From positions 1,864,305 to 1,928,304 of the forward strand of contig JAGGNK010013559.1 in the NCBI GenBank assembly GCA_017590115.1: a stretch of 64,000 bases of DNA, read 5' to 3'. Below the pieces are notes generated by a model. That model did no database searches, was not told the origin of the DNA, and saw only the letters and a list, made by a program, of their open reading frames with translations. Of the stretch, positions 10,856-22,600 are shown piece after piece. Position 1 is the stretch's first letter. Each line of letters opens with the position of its first letter. A program made the position numbers and the translations under genes. Source of the stretch: Montifringilla adamsi (taxonomy: Eukaryota; Chordata; Aves; Passeriformes; Passeridae).

Positions 10856-13800
10856 TCTCTCCTCACCGAGTCTATTCTGTGCCTCTGTTTCCTTCCTTGG
10901 GTGGGCTTTGGGGTCTCTCTGAGGTTTAGGGTGGCAGAGACAGAAAGCGAAGGGCCCACGGGTGTCGAGGTCTGTCCTTCCCTGTCTGTCCCACTGTTGT
11001 CCTTCTGTCTCCCCTCATCCCTTCCTCCACCCAGCATCTGCCTCTGCCTGGGCCTTGCTCAGAGCCAGCTGTCTGTGGGTGCTTCAGGAGCGTGTGGAGG
11101 TTCTTTTCCCTGCTGGGCCAGTTTAACCAGTACCCCTTGGCTTTCCAGGGCACTGGGACTGGTCTGCTCCTCTGCCCTGCTAGCAGTGCTGCTGGCTTAT
11201 CCTGAGTGCTGGGAGTCTGGAGAAGGACCTGGGGTTTCCAGCAATCCCAGATGACTCCAGCTGCTGGGAATTAGCTCAGGTTAGCTGGGGAGCAGAGCTG
11301 CCTCTTCCCTTCCCTCCCATCTCTGCTGGCTTGTTTGGCTTCTCCAGGGCTGCTTCAGGGAGCATGAGGAAAGAGGGAAGAGATCAGGAGAGATGGATCC
11401 AGAGGAGATCCCTGCCCTGGGGATGCCACCACACATGGGGACACTGCCGCGGCCATGAGCTGAACCTGTCCCCATGCAGGGGCAGCTGTGGGGAGGCAGG
11501 GAAGGTCTTTTGGGCATCATCTGGAGATGTTGGTGCAGCACTGACAGAACCAGAGGTCACAGCCTCAAGCTGCACCAAGGGAAATTTAGGTTGGATATTA
11601 GGAAAAAGTTTTTCACGCAAAGGGTGATAAAGTTCTGGAATGGCTGCCCGGGGAGGTGGTGCAGTCACCATCCCTGGGTGTGTTTAATAAAGCCTGGATG
11701 TGGCACTGGGTGCCAGGGTTCAGTTGAGCTGTTGGGGCTGGGCTGGACTCAGTGATCTTGAAGGTCTCTTCAACCTGGTCATTCTGTGATTCTGTGAATT
11801 CTGTGACTGGGGTAAGTGTCTGACACGGCTGGAGGAGCAGCACTGCCCAGGGAGGGGACAGGAGGTGGCAGAAGGTTCTCCGTGTCCCAGAGGACATCCA
11901 GGACCCAGCTCTGAGGGAAACATCCCCCAGGAGTGATGACCAGGACAGTGGGACATGTAGGGCAGCTCTGACCCCAGCACAGCCCAGGTCTGGGGGAGCA
12001 GGGATGGAGATCCCAGCTCAGGGCAATGCCAAGTGCTCCATGGGACACGTGTGGTGTCACTGCTGTGCTGAACCAGCTGAACTCAGCCCATCCTGTGCTC
12101 CCAGGGGCTGAGAGGGGCCAGAAAATCCCAGTGCCAGGGCCTTTCTGAAAACGGGTGAGAAAAACAAACTGGACGGGTGATTCTGGCCCCTGGGGGCTGG
12201 AAAAATGACACAGAAATGGGCCCAAATGTGGGACTTAAGCCAAATACACTCTATTTTAAAAACCCCATAAATACTGAACTTCCTGTGACAGTGAGGGAGG
12301 GAGGTTTCAGAGCCTGCTGGGAGGTGAAGGACATTGCGGTGGATGTGGGGGTGGGTTTTGGGTGTCCCATCTCAAAACTACTCTGGACCAGGCTCCGGGA
12401 ACGAGGTGTGTTCGGACACGAGGTGGAGCTGCTACAGCAGCATCTGCTGTGATTCCCTGGGCACCTCGGGAAGGAAAGGACATCCTGATGCTTCCAGACA
12501 GGGAAACCGAGGCACGGCCCCCCCGCACGAACCGCTCTCGCTCATTCCAAAGCCGGACCATGCCCACCGCTGTCCTCGCTCCAGCCCAGCCCCCTCCCGG
12601 TCCCAAGCCGCTTTTACGGAGTGAAATTGCGTCAGCGATGCCGAGGATGGAGCCAGATTCTCCCCAGACCCCGCCAGGCTCCGGTGCCCGTGTTTTGCCT
12701 GCCGGGGCTCCAGGCGGAGCGCAGGACACGAGGTGGCACTGTGTGACAGAGCAAGGGACGCGCCAGCAATTCGGGGAGCGCTCCCCACCCGGGAATGGTG
12801 CGAGCTGCCCTTCCAGGCTGAGCTCAGGGAGGGATGGGGCTGCAAACTCTGTCAGTGTAACCTGCACTGCTGAAATGAGGAATTGTAGCTGAAAAATTCA
12901 CCTGGCAGAGGAAGAGAGGAGAGACAGAGCTTGTCCATGGCTTGTGACAGCTTTTTTGGGGAAGACCCAGCTCCAAGAGAGAGTCTAGAGAGGTTTCTTG
13001 GGGATCACACCCTGGAGAGGGGAGTGCTGTGGGTGCCACGCACACAGATCAGAGATGAATCTGTCCCACCAAAAACCCGAGGGCAGAGACCTTGTTTGGA
13101 GCATCCAGGGGTTCCTGAGGACAACATGTCTTTCATTAATGAGATTCTGGCCTGGAAGGACCTGGAGAGGTTGGTTTGGCTATTTCTACACCAAAACAGG
13201 ATTGTCTGTCCCTAAACTGCTGCACTCCACCCTCCTCCTCTGTCCTTCCATGGACAGAGACATTGAGGGGTCCCAGCGTGCCCCCAGCCTCTCTGTGGGG
13301 CCACTCAGCCCCCTGAGCATCCCGTGCTCTCTCCTGCTGCTCTCTCCCCACCTCTGGGGATGTGCCTGATGTGCAGGACCTTGGGCCAGGCTCAGGTGCT
13401 GTGCTGGGTCAGGGGAAGAGGCCATGGTGACCCAGAGACCCCTTCCCATGTCCTCAGGACCCACCCAAGGCTTTCCAGGTTAGAGCTGATCCTCCTCGAG
13501 ATCTTCCAGGTCCTGCTCTTCATTCCATCCTTTAGATGTTATCTGAGATGCCTTGAGCCTTGCAGGACATCACTGCAGAAGTGACTCCTTGCTCCAAAAA
13601 GGCCCTTATTTATCCAGCTCTTTCCATGTTTTTTTCTCCTTCTCTCTCTCTATTTTCTTTTTTTTTTTTTCTTTTCTTTTTTCCCATGGACATTAAAAAT
13701 CAGAAGGCATATTTAGAGAGCAGACAGCTTTGGGCGGGTGTTGCTGGCTAAAAGATCTCTTCCTTCCCCAGAAACAACTCATTTGTCTGCTTGGCCACCT

Positions 13801-14480
13801 CCTCCCACCCCAGGAACGGCCGCGCTTGGGTGCACGGAGCTCTTCCTGGCGGGATGAAAGTCGGCAGATAAAATATTAGCCTCAGGTCGCAGCATTCCTC
13901 CCTCCTGGCCAAACCGGCATGACGGCGATGAGGAGCCGAGCCGCGATGCCTGGCCGGTGATACAAGGCTCGATCTTTCCAGCACGCTTTTCCCTCGGGCT
14001 CCAGGCTCTCCCGCGGGGGCAGCTCGGGCTGCTTTGGGTGTGGAGCTCCGGCAGCCTCCACCCGCTCAGGATCCGGCCCTGGAAGCCGTGGAGTTGCAGC
14101 CACACTTGGAGCTTTCTTGGGGCTTTCTTAGTGGTAAGACTGCAGCGTGGCTCTCGTGCCTCGTGGGTTTTTTTGGGTGGAGCATTTCCCCCCAGTGCTC
14201 CCTGGATTTTGGGGGCACATCACAAACAGGGGGGACAAACCTGGGCAGGGGGTGAGGAGGGGCCTGGTGGGGTGACAGTGCACAGCCCAGGGAGGGGTGC
14301 TGAGGCAGCATCCCCACTCAAGTCCCCTCACCCTGCACCAAGAACTCCCTTATCCAAGTGCTGCCCCTCCTGGATGAGCCCCCACCCCAATACCAGGCCT
14401 GTGCTGGGCTTGGATCCCTTCTATGGCCCCAAAGCATCCCCCACGCCCTCGGTGCAGCAGCAGCGGCAGTGCCGGTGCAG
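10856..14480. other. Intergenic region between SLC6A17 and KCNC4
   Basis: It contains one forward CR1 (11530-11812), moderately CpG-rich unique sequence at 12350-12800, a long pyrimidine tract near 13640-13690, and a non-repetitive stretch at 13685-14110 that could be regulatory. No gene is recognised. Confidence 0.6.
11530..11812 (+). mobile_element. CR1 LINE fragment (forward)
   Basis: Contains ggaaatttaggttggatatt, ctggaatggctgcccgggga and the ctggactcagtgatcttgaa end with attctgtgattctgtgaatt octamer repeats. Confidence 0.92.
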
Positions 14481-16450
14481 AGGTAAACAGCGATGAGTGC
14501 CTCAGGTCTCCACCTGGGGGGCAGCCTCGGCCCCGGGGCACCACAGCCCTTCACCCCCTCCCCAGCCCCAGGAGCCGGGGCTGAGCACCGCCAGCGTCCC
14601 GGGGGGCGCGGAGCCCCCCAGGGAGGAGGATTAGGGGAAGGGCCCCGGAGGCTGGGGTGGTTGGTGCCCCCAGCCCCGGCAGCCGCTGCGGGAAAGGGGC
14701 ATCTCGCACGCAGGAGCAGAAACAGGGCGGAGAGATGCTCGGGGAGGGCGGTGGGAGGGAAGGGGGGTCAGCTCCGAGTGCAGCCTCCCAGCTCCCCACC
14801 GGCCCCGGGGTCGGTCTCTCCTGACCTCTCGGTGAGCGAGGGATTGCGAGCCAGGGAGGGATGGGATCTGCGGGAGCCTCTGCCAAGAGCTGGCTCCAGA
14901 TCCGCAGGCAGCTCTGGGCTGCATTTCCCCTCCGGCGCGAAGAGGAGCTGGGGTGTCCGGGGTTCACTCCTCGCTGACACCGACCCCCCGAGACCCTCAG
15001 CGGCACGTCGGGCCCCGCGGGGAGGTGAGCCGGTGCCGGGGGGTGCGGGGGACCCGGGGGTAGGCGGAGGGTTGGGCTGGGGGTGGAGGGGATGAAGGGA
15101 TGGATGGAGGGAAGGGAGGATGGAGGGGAGGGATGGATGTGGGGATGAGAGGGAGGGCAGCGGCGGGGGGGCACCGGGCGGGCTGCGGGGCTGGGCGCTG
15201 GGGCGGGGGGTCCCCGGCCCCCCGGCGGGGCGGCGCCGGTTCTCGTAACCCCACCGCTCGCTCCCAGCCCTATAAAATCCCCGCCGAGCCCCGCAGCCGC
15301 TCCCGCCGCCTCCCTCGCGCCGAGCCCCGCGGGGAGGCACCGCCGGGGCGCAACAGGCCCCCCCGGGGCGGCCACGCGTGAACGGGGACCGCCGGGGAGG
15401 GAGAGCGGGAGGGGAGGCGGAGAGGGCGCATCCATCCCCCCTTCTCTGCCGGCAACCGGGGAAGAGCCCCCCGGCCGCCGCCTCCTCCCCGAGCCCGGCC
15501 CGGGGGGGCGGAGGTAGCGCAGAGCCGCCGGAGCGGGAGGGGCGGGCGGCGGGGCCCCCCCGCGCCTGGCGCTGCAGGTACCGGGAGGGGGGGACACACC
15601 GCCCGGCCGGGCTCAGCATCCCCCATCCCTTCTCCAGCATCCTCCCGGCCGGGCCCGCATCCCCCCCGGCTGCCGCACCCCCCCGCCCGCTGCTGGCCCC
15701 CTCCATCCCGCACTTGTTGCTGCCCGGCGGGGCTGGGCTGGCTCCCGGTTTAGGGCGGTTTTATTTGGGGGGTGGGTGGCTTTGGAGGGGGTGGAGGTTG
15801 CAGCCTCCCCTGCTGTCCCCCCGGCAGCCAGCGGTGTCCGGCGCGGCTCCAGCTTGCTCCCCCCGAGGCCAGGGCCAAGGCTGAGCCCCCCCCTTTTCCC
15901 CTCCCCAGTCCCATCTCTGTCCTCCCCTCCCGCCTTCGCTGAGCCCCAGCTCCTCGCCCGGAGGAAGGGTGCACGTTGTGGGCATCTCCCATCCACCGAA
16001 ATCTATGATCAGCTCGGTGTGTGTCTCCTCCTACCGTGGACGCAAGTCTGGGAACAAACCACCCTCCAAAACATGCCTGAAGGAAGAGATGGGCAAAGGG
16101 GAAGAGTCGGACAAGATCACCATCAACGTAGGTGGCACCCGGCATGAGACCTACAAAAGCACCCTGCGGACTTTGCCGGGCACCCGCCTGGCCTGGCTGG
16201 CCGACCCCGATGCCCAGAGCAACTTTGACTTTGATGGCAAAAGCAACGAGTTCTTCTTCGACCGGCACCCCGGGATCTTCTCCTACGTGCTCAACTACTA
16301 CCGCACCGGGAAGCTGCACTGCCCCGCGGACATCTGCGGGCCCCTCTTCGAGGAGGAGCTGACCTACTGGGGCATCGACGAGACCGACGTGGAGCCCTGC
16401 TGCTGGATGACCTACCGCCAGCACCGCGACGCCGAGGAGGCCCTGGACAT
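14480..16450 (+). promoter_or_regulatory. KCNC4: CpG-rich promoter region and 5' UTR of KCNC4
   Basis: Sequence is extremely GC- and CpG-rich from about 14480 through coding exon 1, peaking at 15180-15560, with a TATA-like box inside it. A G-rich stretch with GGGAGGATGGAGG runs lies at 15050-15160. From the TATA box to the KCNC4 start codon there is no ATG on the + strand, as expected for a long clean 5' leader (~700 nt). A 5' UTR intron cannot be excluded (donor-like gcag|gtaccg near 15577). Confidence 0.7.
15271..15277 (+). promoter_or_regulatory. KCNC4: TATA-like box of KCNC4
   Basis: TATAAAA flanked by GC-rich sequence, ~730 nt upstream of the initiator ATG. Transcription would be expected to start near 15300. 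Confidence 0.5.
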
Positions 16451-16655
16451 CTTTGAGAGTCCCGAGCCTGGTGGAGGGGCTGGTGGAGAGGAGCCTGAAG
16501 AGGAAGGGGGTAGGGAGATGGCCCTTCAGCGCCTGGGCATGGATGACAGGCCCCCAGGGGCGGCAGGGGCGGCTGGAGGGGGTGGCTGCTGCCGGAACTG
16601 GCAGCCCAAGATGTGGGCGCTCTTTGAGGATCCCTACTCGTCCAAGGCGGCAAGG
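16005..16655 (+). CDS. KCNC4: KCNC4 exon 1: inactivation ball and T1 tetramerisation domain
   Basis: 217 codons, starting at the first ATG after the TATA box and ending on a complete Arg codon (SSKAAR) before donor GTAAGC. It encodes the ball, [20 protein letters not shown], the T1 core with HCPADIC and PCCW zinc ligands, and an acidic then Gly-rich linker (residues ~160-195). The variable T1 loop is [20 protein letters not shown], different from the Gly-rich loop of mammals. Confidence 0.97.
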
Positions 16656-19600
16656 GTAAGCTCCCAGAAGGCGGCGGAGGGAGGTGGGATGGATGGGGCT
16701 GTGCTGGGGTTGTGTCTTCACCTCCCATCCCCGAGGGCAAGGCCCATCCTGGTGGGTTATGTGAGGCCATCCCATAACTGTCCCACTCCGACTGCGGGGC
16801 ACATGAGCCATGTCCCATCCTACAGGACATCTCTTCCATTGTCTCCCAATCACCTCCCAACTCATCCCATCTGGGAGAGCTGGGCTGAAACTGGGGGCAA
16901 GAACAATCCCTGCCCCCTTTGCACCCTCAAGCACTCCCTAGGCACCTCCTGGGCACACGGAGATGAGGGATTGTCCTTGGCAGGGCTGACTCCTGGCAGA
17001 GTTTCAGGATGCTCTAGGATAGAATGTCTGGGTTCCTCCTGCTGGGCTGCACGATGCCAAAACCCACACTGAACAGCCCAGGTGTGGAGTTGAAGTCTGG
17101 GTTGGGGGTCGGGTTCTGCAGCGAACGGGATCCTCACAGCTGTCCCCAAGCAGCTCATCCTCCTCACATGTGGAGCCCACAGCCCCAAAGGACACCCCCT
17201 GCCCCTGCATCCCACCAGGGCCACCCCCATGTCTCACGGAGCCCATCAGGCACTGCTGATACCCCAGCATGGTCCCGCAGCCCCCTCCCCACACATGGTC
17301 CTAGTACCGTGTGTGTGCACATGGGAGCTCATCCACACACCAGAGACCCCCCACCCTCCCTGGGCACCCGGGCTGTCCCTCCCCATGGGCACCGACATGC
17401 CCAGGATGTGTCCTCCAAAACCCAGGCCCCCCACCCTCCCTGGGCACCCAGGCTGTCCCTCCCCATGGGCACCGATGTGCCCAGGACGTGCCAGGCTCCC
17501 AGCCCGGCGCTCGGGCGCTGCTCTGCGCATGTGTCTCCTCTCCCAGCTCCTCACAGATCATCCCCAAAGCTCTGCCCTGACCCCCCAATACCCACCCAGC
17601 CCCTGGCACGCCCAGCTTATAAATCTGCCACACACACCCAGGCAGGCAGTTGGGATGGAGATGAATCCTGGATGCATTTAGAGGTGTAAAAAAACCCCAT
17701 CAATGGTAAGAAATTCTGCAGGCATTTCACACCCACGAGCAGCACACAGGGCAGGGGTCAGTTTGGCAAGGAGGTGTTTTTGCAGCAAATGTTAGAGCAA
17801 CATACACAGAGAATGCTCGGGCAGCAAGAGCTGAACCTATTTTAAAAGGGTACCCCCTCCTCTGCCCATCCCTGAGGGCTCCTCACCTTGGAGAGATGCT
17901 CTGAGTGGTGTAAAGCTCCAAATAAAAAATTAAACAAAATTAAAAATAAACCCAAGCACAATAATTCAACTCCTTTTTTTCCCCCTGGTGTCATTTGGTT
18001 CTGCTTTTCCTGTGTGCTGAGCTGGTCCTGGAAAGGCTTTAGCAGGAGGAATGTACTGGAGGGAGCAGAGATGGTGGTGATTGAGGCCCCGCTGGGGCTG
18101 GAGTGGGACCAGTTTGCACTGGGATCTCCCTGCTTCCTTCTCAGTGCTCTAGATAAGTGTTCAGCTCAGCAGTGCCATGGGAACGATCAACTTCCAGAGG
18201 CAACAGGAAAAAATACCAGTGTAGTTTTGCCACAGCTTAGGAGAACTGCTCTGGCAAGAAGGGAAACTGAGGCACAGAGCAACGCAACCAGCCCAAGTTC
18301 CTGAGTGCACCCAGTTCCTGGCTGGAGTCACCATCCAGCGCCAGGATGCTGCAGGATTTGTGTGGGTACAACATTCCTGGTGCTGCCCTGGCTTTGGTGG
18401 TGGTGAGGTTTGCAGTGGTTGGGATTTCTTTGACACCCCATTTTGGGGTCTCCCCCTTTCTTGCCAGAGCCACAGGGTGCTGCTGGCTGAGGGAATGTGC
18501 TGGAGCAGCTGAACAGCAGGTTGCCAAACCTTGGGAAGCAGCAGTCCCAGGCTGTCCATACAAACTCTCTCCTCTCTGTGTGCCAGCCGTGACTAAGAGT
18601 CTCAAGAGCTGAATTTCTCTGGTCAGTCGTCGCTCCTCCTCTCCATGGAGCAGCCCCTCGGGTCCTGACTCAGTTGGCTCCTCGTTATTCCCATCTTTCC
18701 CTCCCTCCAGCACTTCTCCTGAGCTGGCAGCAGTGTGAGCACGTGGTTGGAAATCTCTCCCATGTTTTAGCCTCTTTTCCATGCACCATCGATGGCCACG
18801 GGGTCCCTGGCTCCTCACTCAGGGAATGTTTGGTCCCTGGTGCAATTGCTGTCCCAGCTGGAGCCTGACACTTTTCCTCCCCATGGGAAACTGCCCTGGC
18901 TGTGATTGTACCTCTATGTCCAAACTCTTCTTACCTGCATCTCCTCATTGTTCTTTCCCTTTGCAGCCCAACTCGGAGAGTCCTGACCTCACTTTCACGG
19001 GGACTTTCAGGCTAGTGACCCTCTGTAGGGTCATGGATTTTTTGGTGACACCTATGGCAAGCTGTTGAGTGCAGGACAACATTGTGTAGAACATCAGCAG
19101 GTTCTGGAGGACTTGTTTGGTGTGTATTGGTAGTACTGGATTTATACATAGATTTTATTTCATTTTAAAGACAGTTTTGGAAAAGGACTTGAGTTTGGAG
19201 CAGAGACTGTGGCTGAGGTGAGACATCTTGGGTCAGACACAGAACTGGAGCAGCACTCTGGGGGGGGACACGATGTTTGGCACCGGCTGTGAACCCAACT
19301 TCTATTTTTAAAGGTTGATTTTGCTCCTTGGGCTAAATCAGGTCTCACCTCACACCCAGCAGCAGGGCTGCTTCATTACTCAAGTGTTTTCATGGTCTCA
19401 CTCCCTTCCTGGGTGAGTTTTTTCTTTCTACTTTTCTTTAAGTCTAAATTTTTACTCTTCAGTTTTTCCCAAGATTCCCCATACAGGGAAGCTCAGGAAC
19501 GTGACTCAGCCCTCAGCTGAAAAGCAGATTATTTTGGCTGTGCCACCACTGTGTAGAGACACTTGTCTGGTTAAGCTGGCCTTGCTTTAAGATCCCAGTT

Positions 19601-22600
19601 TTTCTGGATTTGTTTCCCAAATTGCACACGACAGGTCAGCCTTCAGAGCCAAATCCCCAAGCGTGGTTCAAAGGGGTCTGACTGTGGGGTGAGGAGCATC
19701 TCACTCCATCCCCGAGCAGGTGTCTCTCACTGGGGCAGGAGAATCATCTTCCAGAGCTTTCTTCATCATTTAATGCCTGGTTTAAACGTCACACCAAACT
19801 CCTGCAGGGCTGGCGCTCTCTGTGGCGGACCCACGCGGGTCTGCCCTTGGGGACAGCCCTCAAGGACGCTCCTGGCAGGCTCGGGGCTGCGGGCAGGGCA
19901 CGGCCGGTGGCGGGGGTCGGGTGTTTCTCCAGCGTGACTCAGGCTGCCTCTGCTGCTGATTCACTCCGGCCGAGGATCAGGGCTGTCGCCCGAGCAGCCT
20001 CGCGGTGCGGCTCCGCCGGGCGCGGCCCTTGGGTGGCTTTGACAGCAGAAGGTCACGTCCTGCTCAGGGCAAGGGGGCTGAAGCAGGACCTGCTCCCGGG
20101 AAGCTGAAACCACCCTGCTTTTGTGCTGCACGGAGGTAGAACAGGAGTTTTTCTGCTCTGAGGCTTTTTTGTTTTTGCGGGGGGTTGGCTCTTGGAAACA
20201 TGCTCCAGGTAATGGGCTCGCGAGGAAGGGAGGGGGGGAGCTGAGCAGGATCGATGGGAGCACAAGGTGGAACGTTGTGACACAGCCTGTGACTTCCAGT
20301 GCATGCTGCTGGCCCCTCCTCATCCACATCCGAGGCGAGGAGAAGGGAGGAGGAGGTGGCATGGAGGGGACAACGATCTCCCTGCTTGGGCAGTGTGGAG
20401 AAATGGGAAGATCTGGGTGCCACCAGGTCCAGGCATCAGCAGGAGGCTGAGCGCTGCCTGCTCCTCTCCTCATCCATCCTAGCAGTCCTGGAGCTTCTGT
20501 GGGCACATCACCCACCACTGACCCTCAGGGAGGGGGTGAATGATGTCTCTGACACATCCAGACCCCAAAGCTCATGGCTGTGAACAGTGTGAACCTGGCA
20601 TCTGGAGGGGTTTGTGATGAGTGTGGGGGAAAGCTCTTTGAATTTGTCCTGTCAAAATTCCCTTTTCATGTCAGTTCCCGTTGGAAGATTGCTCAAGTCC
20701 CAGACTGTCCCAGTTCTCCCTCATCCCCACCACTGCACATCTCCAGGCACAGCTGGAGCCCAGCACACCTTCTCCTGCACAGATCATAGCACTTGGAGAA
20801 AGGTCCTGGACTGATGGCCCCAGGCACTGAGGTTTGCTGTCAACCCATGGGAGAGGTCATGGGGTCCCTCCTCATTCTCCACCCTTGGTTTTGGGGCAGT
20901 GGGTGGCAGCATCTGGAATGTTTTGTCCTCCTCCAAACAGAAGAAGTTGCCCCACATCAGCTCACGGTCCCTGTAACTTTGACTTTCACAGGTGGTTGCT
21001 TTCGCCTCGCTTTTCTTCATCCTGGTCTCCATCACAACCTTCTGCCTGGAGACACACGAGGCCTTCAACATCGACGTCAACGTGACGGAGACCCTGGTGG
21101 TTGGCAACACCACGACGGTGCTGCTGACCCACAAAGTGGAGACGGAGCCCATCCTCACCTACATCGAAGGGGTCTGCGTGCTGTGGTTTACCCTTGAGTT
21201 CCTGGTTCGCATCATCTGCTGCCCAGATAAGCTTCTCTTCATTAAAAACCTGCTCAACATCATTGACTTCGTGGCCATCTTGCCCTTCTACCTGGAGGTG
21301 GGTCTCAGTGGCCTGTCCTCCAAAGCTGCCCGGGACGTGCTGGGCTTCCTGCGGGTGGTGCGCTTCGTCCGCATCCTCCGGATCTTCAAGCTGACGCGGC
21401 ACTTTGTGGGTCTCCGGGTGCTGGGCCACACGCTGCGGGCCAGCACCAACGAATTCCTGCTGCTCATCATCTTCCTCGCCTTGGGGGTCTTGATTTTCGC
21501 CACCATGATCTACTACGCCGAGCGGATCGGAGCCAAGACGTCCGACCCCACCGGGAGTGACCACACTCACTTTAAGAACATCCCCATCGGCTTCTGGTGG
21601 GCCGTGGTGACGATGACGACCCTGGGCTATGGTGACATGTACCCCAAGACCTGGTCGGGGATGGTGGTGGGGGCCCTGTGCGCCCTGGCCGGGGTGCTGA
21701 CCATCGCCATGCCCGTGCCCGTCATCGTCAATAACTTTGGGATGTACTATTCCTTGGCCATGGCCAAGCAGAAGCTGCCAAAGAAGAAGAAAAAGCATAT
21801 ACCCCGTCCAGCCCCGCTGGACTCCCCCACCTACGGCAAATCCGAGGAGAACTCGCCCCGGAACAGCACCCAGAGCGACACCTGCCCACTGGCAGTAGAG
21901 GAGGGGGCGACTGAGCGGAAACGGTCAGGTGAGACCCCAAAGGTGGGGCCGAGGGAGGGGAAGACCTCCAGCAGCCCTCAGGGCAATTTGTTTGGTCCCC
22001 GTGTCCCCAGGGATGGTGCAGGATGTGGCCCCCAGCTCTGGGTGGGGCCCCTCAGGTGTGAGGGTGGTGGGGGCCATGCTGGTGGAGCAGGGCACTGCAG
22101 GTCAAATCCCCCACCCAGGCAGGGGGGAAAGGCCACCTGCTTTCCCAAAACCATATCCTTACCTCCTAATGGCACAGATCAAGTCACTGTGGTGGCTTTC
22201 AAGGTGTCCCTGCCTAACCCACCTCCCTCACAGTGACAGAGGTAAGGCCACTCACCCTACTTTCATGTTAGCCTGGTCATGCCCTTGGCACAGATTTTTC
22301 CTTTGCTTCCTCCCACCATAAATCAGGGTAACTTTCACCAAAATGGATAAATCCAGGGGCATTCCCTGGGGCTTGACCCCACGTCCTCATTCATCTGCTG
22401 GTAGACAGAATCCCTGCACTGCTGCTCCAAATCCTGAGCAAAACCAATCCCTGGACATTTCTCTTTTTTTTTGGTCTCATGTATTGAGCTGAAGTTTGGG
22501 GGTTGGCCAGTTTTTCCGTAGGATCAGCAGAAGGCACAGCCCCAGCCGTGGGCAGCTGTGGGCACCAGCCCTTGGGCTACCTTTGGGGGTCTGTGTGAGC

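Noticed and set aside
14551..15706. Long minus-strand open frames (up to 348 codons) over the KCNC4 promoter
   Set aside because: Typical of very GC-rich sequence where stop codons are scarce. Proline/arginine/glycine composition only.
20992..22236. Continuation of the KCNC4 frame past 21928 to a stop at 22236
   Set aside because: The donor GTGAGA at 21929 and the in-phase exon at 23321 match the family. The read-on sequence is not Kv3-like.
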